A stretch of 64,000 nt of DNA from Stichopus chloronotus (taxonomy: Eukaryota; Echinodermata; Holothuroidea; Aspidochirotida; Stichopodidae). The notes below the pieces were generated by a model, which worked only from the letters and a program-made list of their open reading frames with translations, did not search any database and was not told where the DNA came from. How positions within the stretch are numbered: the stretch's first letter is position 1; each line of letters begins with the position of its first letter. The position numbers were made by a program, and so were the translations under genes. The stretch covers positions 16,137,677-16,201,676 of the forward strand of contig CM037843.1 in assembly GCA_021234535.1 (NCBI GenBank). The letters run 5' to 3'. Shown here piece by piece: positions 1 through 13,300 of the stretch.

Positions 1-2740
1 TCAGAAAATAAAATGTTTAAATATATTATTATTTAAAATCAGATATAAAGGTTTGTGATTTTAAACACACATCTGTTACGTGAAATAGTTACCATTGTGC
101 TCATTACCGCACTCGACTATTTGAATCTGTTTTTGTGGCGATGATAAGCAGATTTCCTAAATTTAAAAAAAAAAACTGTGGTATTGTGGGATACGTTTAC
201 ACAATACAGTTCTATATTTTCCACATTTTCCTTCCCTCTCCTTCGTGCCGCATCGTAATCTCTTTGTCTTTGCCCCAGAGTATCCGTATGTCCCACTTCC
301 TAGGTCCCATGCACCTGCTCACGGTCCCATTTCTGTACAGTTCCCCACCATATCTTCCCTAGTCCCACCAAGCCCCACCAAAGTTTAAATCTTAGATTAG
401 GGTATGGTCTTTACAATGACCACAATCTCCACTGCGTGGTCATAGCTGATAAGAGCAACGTAGCAGATAATGCACTGAAACCATTTGCAGTAAATCTGTG
501 TTGATAGAAATAAAATCGTGTAAAGTACTAGTTACCCCTGTGACAACCTTGAAGTAAAATTAGTTGATACAAATTGGGAGGAACTAATTCACTGTGTACT
601 GACCTAACACTGTTACTCACTGTTGTGAGTAATCTTACATAAACTTTTAATTTTTATTTGAAAGTACGGAATAGCTTATATTGTTAAATTTTCTGTGACA
701 ATCGCTTCAGCAATCAATTACAGCTTAAGCCGACTGTAAAAACCGATTATATATGGTTGCGCGAGTTTCAGATGCCAGAAAAAAAAAATATAGGACGTCT
801 CTACCGGCCAAAAAAAAATTATTAAGGAGAATGTGAGTGAAAAAGTCGTTTCATATCAAAAAGTGTATAAGAAGTAATGTACACATTTATCGCAACAGTG
901 CTTGCTGAAACAATGGTCGCATCTGGGAAGAGATACAAATAGAGTTGAAGTGTTGAAAACAGACAAGTGTCAAACAGCCATAATTTTTTTCTTCTTCTTA
1001 TTTTTTGGAAAATTCTTTGAGTAATTACAAGTTTTTCTCCAGCCTTGGATAGCAATGTGTCTCAGCAGAAACTTTCTTTTTGTTATTTGTCATCATTAGT
1101 ATATGTATCCAAGCAATGGAGTAGACGTCTTAACGTTTTGAACAACATGTGAGTTCTATTGGGGGCTAGGGAGATCCAAACAATTTGCACGCCCCCTCCG
1201 CACCCCCTTCCCCCAATAAAAAAGCTGGGAAAAGATTTATATAAATGGTCATGCATTCACTTTTATTTTTTGCAAGAGCAATCTTTTGAAACACGAGCTC
1301 TCAAGTATGGAATATCTTTAAAGAAGTGCCGTTTCGTACAATCTGAGAGGCCTTGTGGCAAAGAAATTGCTTAGTATTGTACGCCCCAACTGATAGTGAC
1401 ACTTCATGTAGATGGTAAAAGGGAAATTACCCCCCCCCCCCTCACACACACACGCTCACACACCTTCCCTCAAAAAAGCAACAATAAGAATAATACTGTC
1501 TCCAGAACTTGGTGTCAACAGTTTGTATGCAATAAATAGCCTGCACTGACGATTCCGTGCAAAATGCAACAAATTACTATTTTCATTCAACCATTCTACA
1601 ATAAAATGTCCCTTAAAGAAATCTTGTAGGTTATCTTGCAGGTCTACCTACTTATTTCGTTTTCGTTTGTAATTTTCAGTCTTCAAGTGTGTATCATGGC
1701 ATGAAGACGTAAACGCGTGCGTATGTTTCAATCATATGGTTTACTTTATATCAGTTTATGTAAAAACAGACGCGTTCTGAACTGAAGTGAAATATTTGTA
1801 GGTGTAAGTAATGTTACACTTCCTACATTTGCCATACATCTGTCCTCGAAATTGAAGGAGCTCATAACGCAGAGAGATGCGTTATAACTCTACAGATTAA
1901 ACCAATGGTTGCTTTGATCGTCCTTGTTGTTGTTATTGTTTCATGGAGTCTACGAAACCGAGGGATGGTATCAGTCTAACACATAAAGTAGTGTTACATT
2001 GTCCTGCTCCCCCCCCCCCCCCCACCCGTAACTGACACTTGAGTCTTGGTCCAGCTAAGAGGTAATGGGAGTTTGAGAGTTGGCCGCACATAGCTCTTTC
2101 TCCCTCTGTTTTCACATGCGAATTTCTTCTCGTTTGTTGAATGTGATTAAACTTCTCCATAAATCTAGGTAAAACTAGTAAAGGTGAATGTAGACTACAT
2201 GAAGGTCCTGTGGCTAGCTATGAAACTGGTGGTCGAATAATTTCTCAGAACTGGTACCTATAAGTCCCAGCGGGATTTATATCTCCCATTGACTCACACA
2301 CTAATAAAGTAACCTATGATATCCCACGTGCATGCAATGTACCTTAAATCAGAGATTTATACGTATCATGCAATTGGTACTGGCCTAACAGCTAGAAGGA
2401 ATGGAAGTTTTGAGAGCCGCTGCCGCCCACTTGGCAAGGCTCTGTAACCGAAATATCACCACGACACCTTCGAATTTCTAAAATGATCTACATCTCCTTC
2501 AATCGTCCTAGTTTTCAAATCATTTGTACTTTTATTGGTACTCTTAACATCCTAGTAAAAAAAATGATGATATTAAACTGAAAACATGACGAAAAATCGG
2601 CTCACCTTTCCACCAGGGTTAACAAATCTCCCGGATGTATATATGATCTAATGGTATTTGACCAGAAGAGTCATTTCAGAGAATTATCATTAAGCTACCT
2701 TTTAAAGCAAATCATGCATCTGCCATACTTTGCCGCTCTA
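1..2740. other. No gene seen
   Basis: AT-rich sequence with homopolymer runs, including C runs at about 1431-1441 and 2011-2023 and a short CA-rich stretch after the first. The open frames are short and unlike proteins. Confidence 0.6.
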
Positions 2741-2978
2741 TTAAAAGGATGGTCGAGCCACAAATATAGCTTTGATATGTTGAAGAGTCGGTAAATCTTA
2801 CTAAGACAGTGAAACTTCCATTCAATTGAAGGTCGTAGTTGGTACCAAAAAGGTAGCTCAACTGATAACTCAAGAACCAGGCTTGAGAACTGAATGGAAG
2901 TTTCACCAGAATGGTTATAGATTTACTCACCCTTAAACACCCTGAAACATATCAAAGTTAACTTTGTGGCTGGACCAT
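2741..2978. mobile_element. Compact foldback element of the TTAA/AAGGATGGTC family
   Basis: It starts TTAAAAGGATGGTCGAGCCA and ends with the inverse, GTGGCTGGACCAT. The arms, each about 100 nt, carry GATATGTTGAAGAGT-like and GAAACTTCCATTCA segments in opposite orientation. The right-hand CCTTTTAA end has decayed. Non-autonomous and non-coding. Confidence 0.7.
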
Positions 2979-4659
2979 GCATGGATATATGGCACTGAGT
3001 TATGAGATATTTAAAAATCACAGGGTCAAAAAAAAAACATTGCTTAACTTTTGAAATGCTCATTTCATTGCAAACATAAGATATGTGATCAAGTGTCAAC
3101 CACAACATTCATGAAACGATATAAAGACGATGAAGAAGCCACTCGATTCGAGTGTATTAAGTCAATGAGACGAACGCAGATTAAGGTTTTTTTACTTTGA
3201 GTTAGCATATCAAAACATGGCTTAGGCGGTAAGTATAAAATTGCATCCATTAGAGCAATAACAGTGAATTAAAAAGCACAGATAACTGCTAAAAGAGATC
3301 GATTTACAGAGCAGTTTTTTGTCATCATCAAAATTGTAGTAAAATGAATGAAGTATATAGAATTGAATGACATACCGGAGACAGTTGACTCACTAAAACC
3401 GTCTCTACATGTGATAATATGTCATGGCACTTGCGGCAAATCCGTTCCATAACTGCTCGATGGTTTAGAAAGTCACGGACAGCATGCACTGAGAGGACAA
3501 ATTGGAGTTAGTTTACTTGTGTGTAATCTCAGCCCAGAAGACTAGAGTACTGTGATCAAGTCACTGAAGTTCGAGTCTCTAGTCGAATCTCCTACCAGTC
3601 GAGTCAAAATCAAGTCAGAGTCTTTCACGGGTGATGTCGGGTCGAGTCCCGAACCACACTCGAGTCGAGTCACTCTGTCTTCTTAAATCATCTCGAGTCA
3701 GTTGAGTATATTGACCTGCAATTGACCTACAATACTAAATCAGACAAGCAAGTTATTTACACTGCCAAACATGCTGACTTGGTTAGTACAGATCATTAAA
3801 CCGCACATGGCGACCTCTTATTCCATTTACATGTCAACCAGTGTTAAAATATGATGAGTTCTAACATTACAAATTTGCCTTCTCTTTTGCTTTGCATAGC
3901 TCACTTTCAATTTCAATTTAACTTAAGTCAGTCATTTAGTTTTTTCTTCTTTTCTTTTTTGAGGACCACATGTAGTTTCCATTTTTGCACCCAGGAATCT
4001 AGCAGAAACTCATGTTGATGTCACACCTCTGGCTCTAATTGAAAGTATTCATGTAGCAAACCTTCACTTTAAGTAGAACATATTACAATAAACGAACAAT
4101 TTATGTTTCACATCAGGTGATCTGTTTATTTTCTTCAGTAGTGAATACTGCTATTAAGCACATAAAAACTAGCTTTCTCGATGTAATTATTACTAATATC
4201 TCTAAATGAAATTGTACTTCTGGAATCATAATAGGTGATATTTTTGGTTACTTCCCTTCTTTTACTCTCTGTGAGCTTAGTATTCATAATTTTAGCAATA
4301 CGTCAATTACCTCTCGAAAAATAACACTGGCAATCTTAATAATTTTCTTTACAGTCTACAAAGTAAGTCTCAGCAAGCGCTATACAAATGCAAACAGACT
4401 GATGCAGCCTTTAATAAATTTACTAGTACTTTTGTTATTGTTTCAATAGTAATGCCCTTGTTGTAACTCGCGCTATAAATATTAACAATAACGGTATACT
4501 GAGGATTGTATGACAGCTATTTTGAATTCTTGTCAAAGAAAAAGAAGTCCATGTAAGAAATATTTAAGACTTTGCATTGTTACTAATTTAAATTAGTATA
4601 GAACGGTATTGCCACTGCCTTACGTCAGTAATACTTTGTACCAATAAGTCTTTCTATAA
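2979..4659. other. No gene seen; GAGTC-rich patch
   Basis: 3560-3705 is rich in CGAGTC and GAGTCGAGTC words of no known meaning. The rest is featureless. Confidence 0.5.
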
Positions 4660-5340
4660 TTATCTATTCGAAAACTGCAACGACAGTTTAAAGAACACTT
4701 GGCGTTCCATAAATCGCATTCTACATGGTACTGATTACAGGCGTCTATTGATAGTCTAAAAAGTAATAAAATATAGTGATGCCAAACAAGTGAGTGATGT
4801 TTTCAAAGATTATATTGCAAATATTGGGCCTATTATTCAAAGACGTATGCCAAACTCTAATTTAAATTTTGATATCTTCTTAGAAAACCGAGTGGCTGAT
4901 TCATTGTTCATTAGTGCTACCTGTGATAAAGTCTACTACATGACACTATCAATTAAAACTTCTGTTGCCGGATTCAACGGGATTTTGTCCAAAATTGTTA
5001 AACACATTGCCCATCTTCATGTTTTCTATTGGTAATTTATCATTTGTCATTTGTCATTGCTCCTATAACTTGTTGAACTTAGTACGTGTTGTTCTAGTCT
5101 TTCTAAGTGGTGATACGGGAAATGACAACCATTATAGGCCGATATTCTGTACTTCCACGCTTCCCTAAAATACTTGAGAAATTTACTATATTGTAAAATG
5201 TCTTGAACAAAAACAATGCATTTTATGATTATAAATTTGGATTTATGCCAGGTCGTCCCACTGCAGATACACCCGTTTTACTGATACTGTAACCAATGCT
5301 TTTGAGAAAAAAAAATGATTATGTTTCTGGTTTTTTTGTA
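4660..5340 (+). mobile_element. Decayed non-LTR retrotransposon (CR1/Jockey-type) reverse transcriptase fragment
   Basis: Several frames together give the order expected in a LINE reverse transcriptase. A segment reading LSIKTSVAGFNGILSKIVKH comes first, then GDTGNDNHYRPIFCTSTLP, KILEKF, and YDYKFGFMPGRPT, the fingers/palm motifs YRPI, KILEK and FGF. Frameshifts and stops separate the pieces, so the copy is dead. The clade is assigned from motif style only. Confidence 0.75.
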
Positions 5341-5444
5341 TATCTGTTAAATTACTTAAAAAAATAGAACATTACGATATTCGTGGAACAGCACTTACTT
5401 CATTTATCTTTTTTTGTTACATATCTTTTTTATCAATTTCTCGT

Positions 5445-5505
5445 AAGTGGAAGGCAAGTCCAGTTAAGTGAAATGCAACTCCACTTCAGTGGAGTACATC
5501 ACCCT
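5445..5505. repeat. Palindrome-rich repeat, left copy
   Basis: AAGTGGAA..GTTAAGTGAAATGCA..CCACTTCAGTGG. It is similar in the same orientation to 5780-5870. The cores are self-complementary. Confidence 0.55.
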
Positions 5506-5779
5506 GTATATCAATTATACGTAATTGGAATTACTGATGCGTGACATGGTAATGAATATGCAGCACATGTGAGTTGTACCAAGCCAATGCCCACATGATA
5601 TCATACATGTTTATGCCTTCTCAAGAAGAACCTACCCTAATAATTACGGTATATCTGGATATCACGTCGTGTTCTATCATACAAAAAAGGTCTTCTCGAG
5701 ACATGATTTTTTAGCACGTTACGTACGCAGCCAATCCTCACATGAATTTCATTTCGTCATTAAGTAGAATTTTATTTCA

Positions 5780-5870
5780 CAGAAGTGGAACAGAGCTTCA
5801 CTTAAGTGAAACTGCATTTTACTTAAGCGGAATGTATTCCACTTAAGTGGAATTATTAGGAGGTATATCT
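5780..5870. repeat. Palindrome-rich repeat, right copy
   Basis: AGAAGTGGAA..CACTTAAGTGAAACTGCA..CTTAAGCGGAATGTATTCCACTTAAGTGGAA; three CTTAAG-centred palindromes in 60 bp. Together with the left copy it may bound a small element of about 420 bp. Confidence 0.55.
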
Positions 5871-8411
5871 GAGAATGGCTTGCCATACGGCAAGCGATTA
5901 TATTGCAAAGATATTGTTCACATTATCGGGCTAATGTTGGATGTCTTTGATTTTTGCTGTCATCATTTATTGCCAACATGTTTGACTTTTCGTCATTTTG
6001 AGATTAAAGTCGAGTCAAGTCATCTATCCATGGTGATCAGAGACGATTCGCTTCCACGTGGGTTGTGTCGAGTCTTTTTTTCATGTTACTCAAACTTCTT
6101 ACTCGAGTTCGAGCTGCCTCTTTTGACCAACGGGACTAGAGTCAAGCAGAGTTTTTCAAAAGTAAGACGCTATAGTCATTACAAAACCACTGCGGCATAT
6201 ACATGCCTACAAGAGTTGCGTACTGGTAATTCGAACAGGGTTGGCCACATCTTAACAGAACCGAAGCATACAAAGTACCTCGACTATACTCGTTTGCTTG
6301 TATTCGGTCAAACGTTGCGATACTAAGTAGGTCAATGTGAACCTGTTATTGCGCGACATCCATTAGCAGTGAAAGAGATGGATGTACTGATTAGCTGAAT
6401 GCTATAAGCCACGTATATGATTATTTACACAATGATATGCATAGCAGCCTCAAAGTAGCTTCATAATGGCCTAGTTTTATGTGCATTATTTAAAAAAAAA
6501 AACAGTATTAATTTGTCGATCCAGCTAATACAACATTTTGCAAAAACAAAAGAGATAGAAATAGCCAACTTGTCCTACACTGAATTGCAATAAATACGGT
6601 TTTCCAATATAACGGGTATTATCATTGAATAAAGCACCTTAAAAGAACGTTTGACTGCAACGATACAACTTTAGGGTATGTGAAAGGAAGGCCTACCTAA
6701 AACGACACCACATGGGCCAAACTGATGTTAAAATGAATAAGTCGCAACAGTTTGAATCAGTATTTAAGGAGGAACGTTCGATTTTGCTGACATGGTCACC
6801 ATCGCGTAGATCAAGTGAGCAAATATTCTCACGTGAACGCTTTTTTGACCTGTACGTGACTTGCTAAGTTTTTGATACACGAATCTCAGTAGCGATCTAC
6901 CTCCCAGTTAAAACTGAAGTGGCAAATTACGCTGGTATGCCATAATTAGTTGAGTATTTTACTTACAGTTGCCGTGCTCTCTGGCCTCGAAGCTTTTTCT
7001 TTCTTTTTTTTTAATGCAAAGAATTTTCAATGGTCCCCAACTTGAAGTATCTATATACTCCAAAAACTGAAGAGTTTGAAGTACGGCATCTTATTATCAG
7101 TTAAACCGGCAGGCCTATTCCAGTAAAGCCTTCTTGCTGGGCTTTTCGTTGAATGACCTTATGCAAGAGATAGAGAGATAAAAAGGGGGTTAACTAGAAA
7201 AAACATGCTTTATTCAAAATATGTTACGTACTGGTTAAAGCAAAATTATTCATAAAATTAGCTTTACCATAAAATTGATGCCGTTTGTTCCTCAGTTTTA
7301 CAGAGAAAAGAACTACACTCAAAAAGAAAAAGAAGCCTCGTAGGACCCTTCTGTTTATACAAATTCTAGCAAAGTAATCATGAAGTCTTTTAAAGTTTGA
7401 CCATCGTTGTTAAATGACGCAATTATTTGCGCAATTCGGTATTCAAAATTATTTTGTCCGTAAATATCATACTTGAAATGTAAGGGTGTCTAACGCCAGA
7501 AAATTCAAAAATATATGTCACAAAGCATAAATAATAAATTCATGGACATTCATGAGCTGAGATGTAAAATGTTGACGTACACTATTCGCTCCATTTAAAA
7601 TGGTGAATTGAGCAATAACTTGCAGGTAATGTCGCTCTTGTGCTACTTAAAGGGCCTCATTGAGTTGATAATCATACGTTTGTAAGGATTTTGAAGGTTA
7701 CACACACATAACAATATTTATCGGTCAAGTTTCACATCCAATAGTTATGGAAACTGTCAAATTGATCTGTATACTGGTTGACTTCATATGAATTAGTACC
7801 GATGTGAAGTGTCTGGTCACGAACTTTCAAAAACGAAATTGAATCATTAAATAACTAACTCATTAATATTCCTTTGTATGCAACTCATGAGGATCCTATT
7901 AGTTTGACCATTTGTCATTAGTACGTGACAGGTGTACGATAATTTCGTGAATTTCACGAAACAGCTCAATGAACTTCTTCAAAAGAAATTAGAAATAAGT
8001 ACTTTCTTTGTTTGTCATTGTTTTTTCGAAAGCCAATGCTCGTCGTCACAAAATGTAATTACTTGAATTACTGACAACTCTGTTTTTCATATTTTGAATA
8101 AACGTTGGGAGGAAAGTCGTGTGATCGTGATTAATCTCTTTGTCACAATATTGATATATTTCCCTGTTTCAAACTTTTTGAATATCGAACGAGATTCAAA
8201 CCGAAAGTTGTCACTGGCTTACTAATGTCCGGTATCTTTTAGACTGTTTAAGTGAAATTTCTTAATATGTTACCTACTCCTCAACCCTTCTCAAAAATGG
8301 AACGATCTTGGAAAATGGGACTGGTATACACCTCACATAAAGAACTCGCGGACCGCTACACAAAGCTGCTTTAATGGACAACTTACGTTCTCAGAGAGCT
8401 TGTGTTACAAC
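5871..8411. other. No gene seen
   Basis: It includes a second GAGTC-rich patch (6010-6150). A 159-codon frame at 5847-6326 overlaps these repeats and has no recognisable domain. Confidence 0.5.
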
Positions 8412-8640
8412 AGTGCTGGTACGTATCGTCTATCAGCTACCGGAGATGAATCGTAATAACACCAATTCTATCATTGCTACTGGTTATCGTCTGCTAGTGA
8501 GGAATATGGTACACCCGCAATTACATCAGACCTAAAGTCGCTTGTACTGGTCGTCTACTATCAAGAGAGAAGATACCAAACATTTCAACACAGGATCTAC
8601 CATTGATGTTAGCTGTCGTCTGCTAGAACGAGGCCAATAA
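8412..8640. repeat. Diverged repeat of about 66 bp in front of the receptor gene
   Basis: Four spaced matches to CTGGT-TCGTCT-CTAG-GAG occur at about 8413, 8480, 8545 and 8612. They lie 90-310 bp before the start codon, so within the promoter or 5' UTR. Confidence 0.4.
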
Positions 8641-8725
8641 ACGGAGAACTACGTACGGCAGATCTAGATGAATTTAAAGATGATACATCAGTGATCGTGC
8701 ACTGTGAAAACTCGAATCGATCAAA

Positions 8726-8804
8726 ATGAAGAATTTTAAAACCTCTGGATGGAAAATTTTGATTTTGTTGTTTCATTTTCAACTTTTATATCATTTTGGA
8801 GTGA
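8726..8804 (+). CDS. nAChR-like exon 1: start codon and signal peptide
   Basis: The ATG lies in a good context (A at -3) and encodes 26 codons with a hydrophobic ILILLFHFQLLYHF core. Two perfect donors overlap here (GTGAGT at 8801, GTAAGT at 8805). Only the second leaves one base (A), which joins CG of exon 2 as Thr27 and keeps the frame. Confidence 0.75.
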
Positions 8805-10316
8805 GTAAGTATTGATACGGCTATAATTCTGACTTTGTTGTTCACAGTCGCTTCAACGGCAGTATTTTGACACACTGAAATATACTTAAACGATGCGTGT
8901 TGACTTCGTTGTCAAACTCATTCTGACTTATATCATTACTTGTGACGCATTTATCAGAGAGCTATAAAAGAGAACTTTTCGTCAGCAGTGCATGATAGAA
9001 ATAGGTCCTAGTCATTCCACAAGACAGTAAGTTTAACCCGTTTATCTCTCTTAAGGGTGTTAATATCCCTCTGTCACCAGTGACAGAGGTACATCCTGTC
9101 TCGATGCTCACCCATATTTATTTACCCTATAGGAGCTCATTCTTTGTTGATCATTCATGTAATTTTTCGTCAGTAGCAGGATGATTTCACTGCATTTCTT
9201 TTCAGCGGTAGAAGAAACATCTCATCCCAAGAGGCTTTCCGAACATCTTCTCCGTAACTATGGCTCCCGTTTCGTCCGACCAGTCAAAAATTACAGCTCT
9301 GTTGTAGATGTATACTTTAGGGCCAAACCAATCTGGTTTGCAGATTTCGTAAGTTGCATCTTATCACGTCTTAAAATATAATCATGTCGGTATGGGACAA
9401 ATTGGAAGGGCAATATTTCTATAAAAATTGAAAAATGATAAGCGTTATGAAGCCAAGTATTCAGAAAATTTAAAGTTAAAGAAAGATATTCCAACGTAAA
9501 AATGAGGAAGGCAGTATAAACTGAGAACAATTTCTCATAACCTATACTAGTAACCATGTATTAGAAAAAGGTTAGGGATATTAGCAAAGTAGTTCTTAAG
9601 CTTATTTTATCCAGCCAAATACATGTTTGGGGAGTCTGGTTATTTCTCAACTTTAATAATTAATTTCATTTTATAATAAAATTCATTACAAGTAGGTTTA
9701 AGATTACTAAGCTTACAATTAAAAACATAATACTTACAGTGAAAAGTACAAAAATAAGGGATGAAAGTGGCCTACGTTATATCCAAAGAAGAAATCTAGC
9801 AGAATAAGTGTTCTATGGTTTATACTTTCTGCGCATACAGCTGGTTCATTAGTTGGATATTTAAAATTACCATTTGGTATTCCACCATGTTGGCTATGGT
9901 CTTTAGCTCATTCGTAAATTAGACCTTGAATGAACAACGAAATATTTACTAAATCGGTTTCTTAAGCAGTATCTCCGTCAGATCATCGATTCATGACACC
10001 GTCAGATTATTGATTCATTTATGATTGATTAGATCGAAGATGAGTGAAAGCATAAAACCATAATTTTGGTAATTATCAAAGGAGTGTATAACAAAATACC
10101 AAAAAAAAAGAAGTGATGAATGTTGTAATCAGTTTTTCCATGGGACAACAAATGCGCTAAGCTATATGTGATGTATCTATAGCCGCCATGTATCACACAT
10201 CACACAGTACAACAGTAGCAGTGCAACTGCCAAGATTAATATTTCAACATCCCCTTTTAGTGGACTGGCATTCGAAGTCTTCCTTCCCCGGCAGTCACCG
10301 TTGCAACGTAACGTTG

Positions 10317-10390
<74 letters not shown>

Positions 10391-13300
10391 TGAGACATTG
10401 TAGTCATTTGGCTAGTGGAGCTATATACTGTACTGTGCACCCATGGGAGAATGGTTGCCATGGAAACGCTTGGAGTGGATGAGTAGGGTACCCCATGGTA
10501 GAGTGACCATGGGTACAGAAGGGTCCTGTTGGGTGGTATAAATGAAAACGTGTCCGTGCCAATGAGTTGCGTGTGTGCGTGTGTGTGTATGTGTGTGCGT
10601 CCGGACCTGTCCAAATTGTGGTTTTTCCAGAATAGTTTGAAAAGCATATGAGCGATTAAGTTGAAACTTGGTAAGGTTGTGCATGATGCCAAAAAATTAA
10701 AGGTTAATCAACGCTGGACCGTGTATTAACTGTAGGATAATGCACGATCGGGGTTAATGCAAGCGATGCACGTGGGCGCAGCCCGAGTGCATCCAGCGAT
10801 GGCATTAACCCCGAGAGTGCATTATACTGCAGTTAATACACAGGTCCAAAGTTGATTAACCTTGTTCATACATACCAACGTGATTTTGATAAAAAAAAGG
10901 ACGAAAAAAAGAACGGAATTTGGTCCTTAGATAACCGCATTTTTATTGAAAAGGAACCCCGAGAAAAGGTAAACAAATTTACAACATGTCAACAATATTC
11001 GTGCGCGAAACAGAAAGTAACCCGTAGACAAAAAGAATAACAATCGACATAGCAACAACGCGTGCTTTAGTTCGTTTGCGTGCTTTAGTATAGTTGCGTG
11101 CTACAGAGCGTTGTACAGCTACAGGGCCTGGTTACTGATTTTGGATAAAGACAGTGACAGATTCATTGAATAAACATTTCGAGAAAAACATGTACATGCT
11201 TGAGGTCTTACTCTCAGTCCTAACAGCAGCAGAGAGTGGAAGACTTGTTGTGTGCCGACCCTAATTTCCTCTGGGTGTGAGAGTTCTCTTTAGGATATGC
11301 AAAGTTTCAGAAAATAAATCCGGTGGTTGTATGGAGACCTTTCAAGATGGCGATGTATTGCAGTCCTTGGTCCTCTTTACGATGTTATTGCATAGGGAAT
11401 TGTTTTTGAACATCTCAGCAGAATTTTACAAAGGAGGAAAGCTAAATTCTGGTAGGCTATTAAACTTTTAAGGTGTTCAAAATATACGGAAACAGGTTTC
11501 ACCCGACACAATTCTGGTATTTAGGTAAGATTAGGCTACCCTACGTCAGAGGGATTACCACTGACAGTATACTGCGCTGTTGTTACGTAGATTTACCCAC
11601 ATTTTACTTTTGAGCAGGCTTTAAGCCCTAGGCGCGGCCTACGTAACGTTAGAACCAAGGACTAAGAACTTCTAATCGAACGTTACTTCACTAGTGTAGG
11701 CCTGATACTGTATTAGCAATTGTTTTGTGCAAGATATAGCAGACTGAAAACACACTGTCGATCTTCAGTTTTATTGTATTCATCCGCCTGTGATCGACGG
11801 CGGTTTAACAAGTTGGGTTACCAGCGATTAACCGACGGTCACCTGACTGAAATGGGCCAATGGGAGTTGAGGATTCTTTCCAAATATGTATGAAGATGTA
11901 TTAGTTGTATGGTGAATCGAGTCAAATTTGTTGATTTTTGAGAAAAAAAAGTCTATTTGCCCCAAATTGCTATTTCCAGCATATCTTGAGAAGTATTTGA
12001 TCATTTAATGCAAAATTTTGCAAAAACTTACATGAGAATGAAAAATTTCAAGGTATGTTACTTTTGTAGTAAAGAGAGTGAAATTTGCTGATTTGAGAAG
12101 AAAAGCCAATTTTGCCCCAAAATTTGTATTTCCAGCATACCTTGAGAACTATTAGATCAATTAACTTACAGTTTTGTAAGTACTTGCCTGAGAACACATT
12201 GTTCAACATAATATTATTTTAATGTGAAACTGAGCCAAAGTTGCTGATTTTTTAGAAAAAAAAGCCAATTAGGCCCCAAAATTGCTATTTCCAGCATATC
12301 TTGAGAAGTATTTGAGCGGTTAATGCAAATGTTGCAAAAACTTACATGAGAATAAAATATTCAAGGTATATCATTTTTGTAGTAAGAGAATGAAATTTGC
12401 TGATTTTTTAGAGAAAAAAGCCAATTTTCCCCCAAATTTGTATTTCCAGCATATCTTGAGAACTATTAAACCAATTAAGTTAAAGTTTTGTAAGTACTTA
12501 GCAATAAACTGTTACAAATTCCCATGTGCAGGCCCTGTATCGAAATCAATGTGCATGTTGGCGATGAGATACGCAACTTCGTGGATTGCCATCTTGTTGT
12601 TGTTTTTTTTTTACATTTGGTGTGTTTATCGTATATATGAGACAGTACGTCACACCACTTCTATATCATTTCTATAGGAAACTTTAGGCCCTCTGCCGTT
12701 TTATCACCACAAATATGATAACCATAGCTTGTTGTCGTTGTCACAGTTTGGTTACATGTAATTGTCGTTAGTCACAACATATACTTTCTTACATTTTGGT
12801 TCTTTGTGTACACGTGTTTTTCCTCCCAACTAAATGTGCACTACAAATTTTGGACTGAAAATCTGTACGGAGATTGCCTTTGAAAGTAATTATCTTTTCA
12901 TGTCGTCACTTCCGTGCAGATTATTATCATCGTCTAGTCTAATACACCACGTAAATGTACATGAGGAAAATATTAATATATCAATACATTTCTACAGAAT
13001 ATTAAAGCGTGGCTCAGCAACAAATTTCCTACTGACTCATATCGTGGAGCTATTACTGTAATAACTCCATGCTAGTGTGAAGTTACTCGATTGCGTGACG
13101 TGATGAAGGGCTTCGACTATGAAGCTTAAGAGATACCAGTTGCATTGATAAAATTCTTCTCAGAAGTGGAAACAACTTGTGAGCGCTCTTTAGGAGCACC
13201 AGGAGTATCATTGATTTTCATCCCAAGGACGCCGTTACTTATAAGAGCTATTTTTTTTTTTTTAAATGAAACTGGACAAAGGAAAGGAGAAAACAGAGTC

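Noticed and set aside
5847..6326. 159-codon + frame as a gene
   Set aside because: It begins in palindromic repeats, runs through a GAGTC-rich patch, has no domain, and its composition resembles translated non-coding DNA.
8801..8806. GTGAGT as the exon 1 donor of the receptor
   Set aside because: It leaves no extra base and would put exon 2 out of frame; the overlapping GTAAGT 4 nt on fits.
10188..10692. Ile-Tyr repeat proteins on both strands
   Set aside because: They come from the TA microsatellite.
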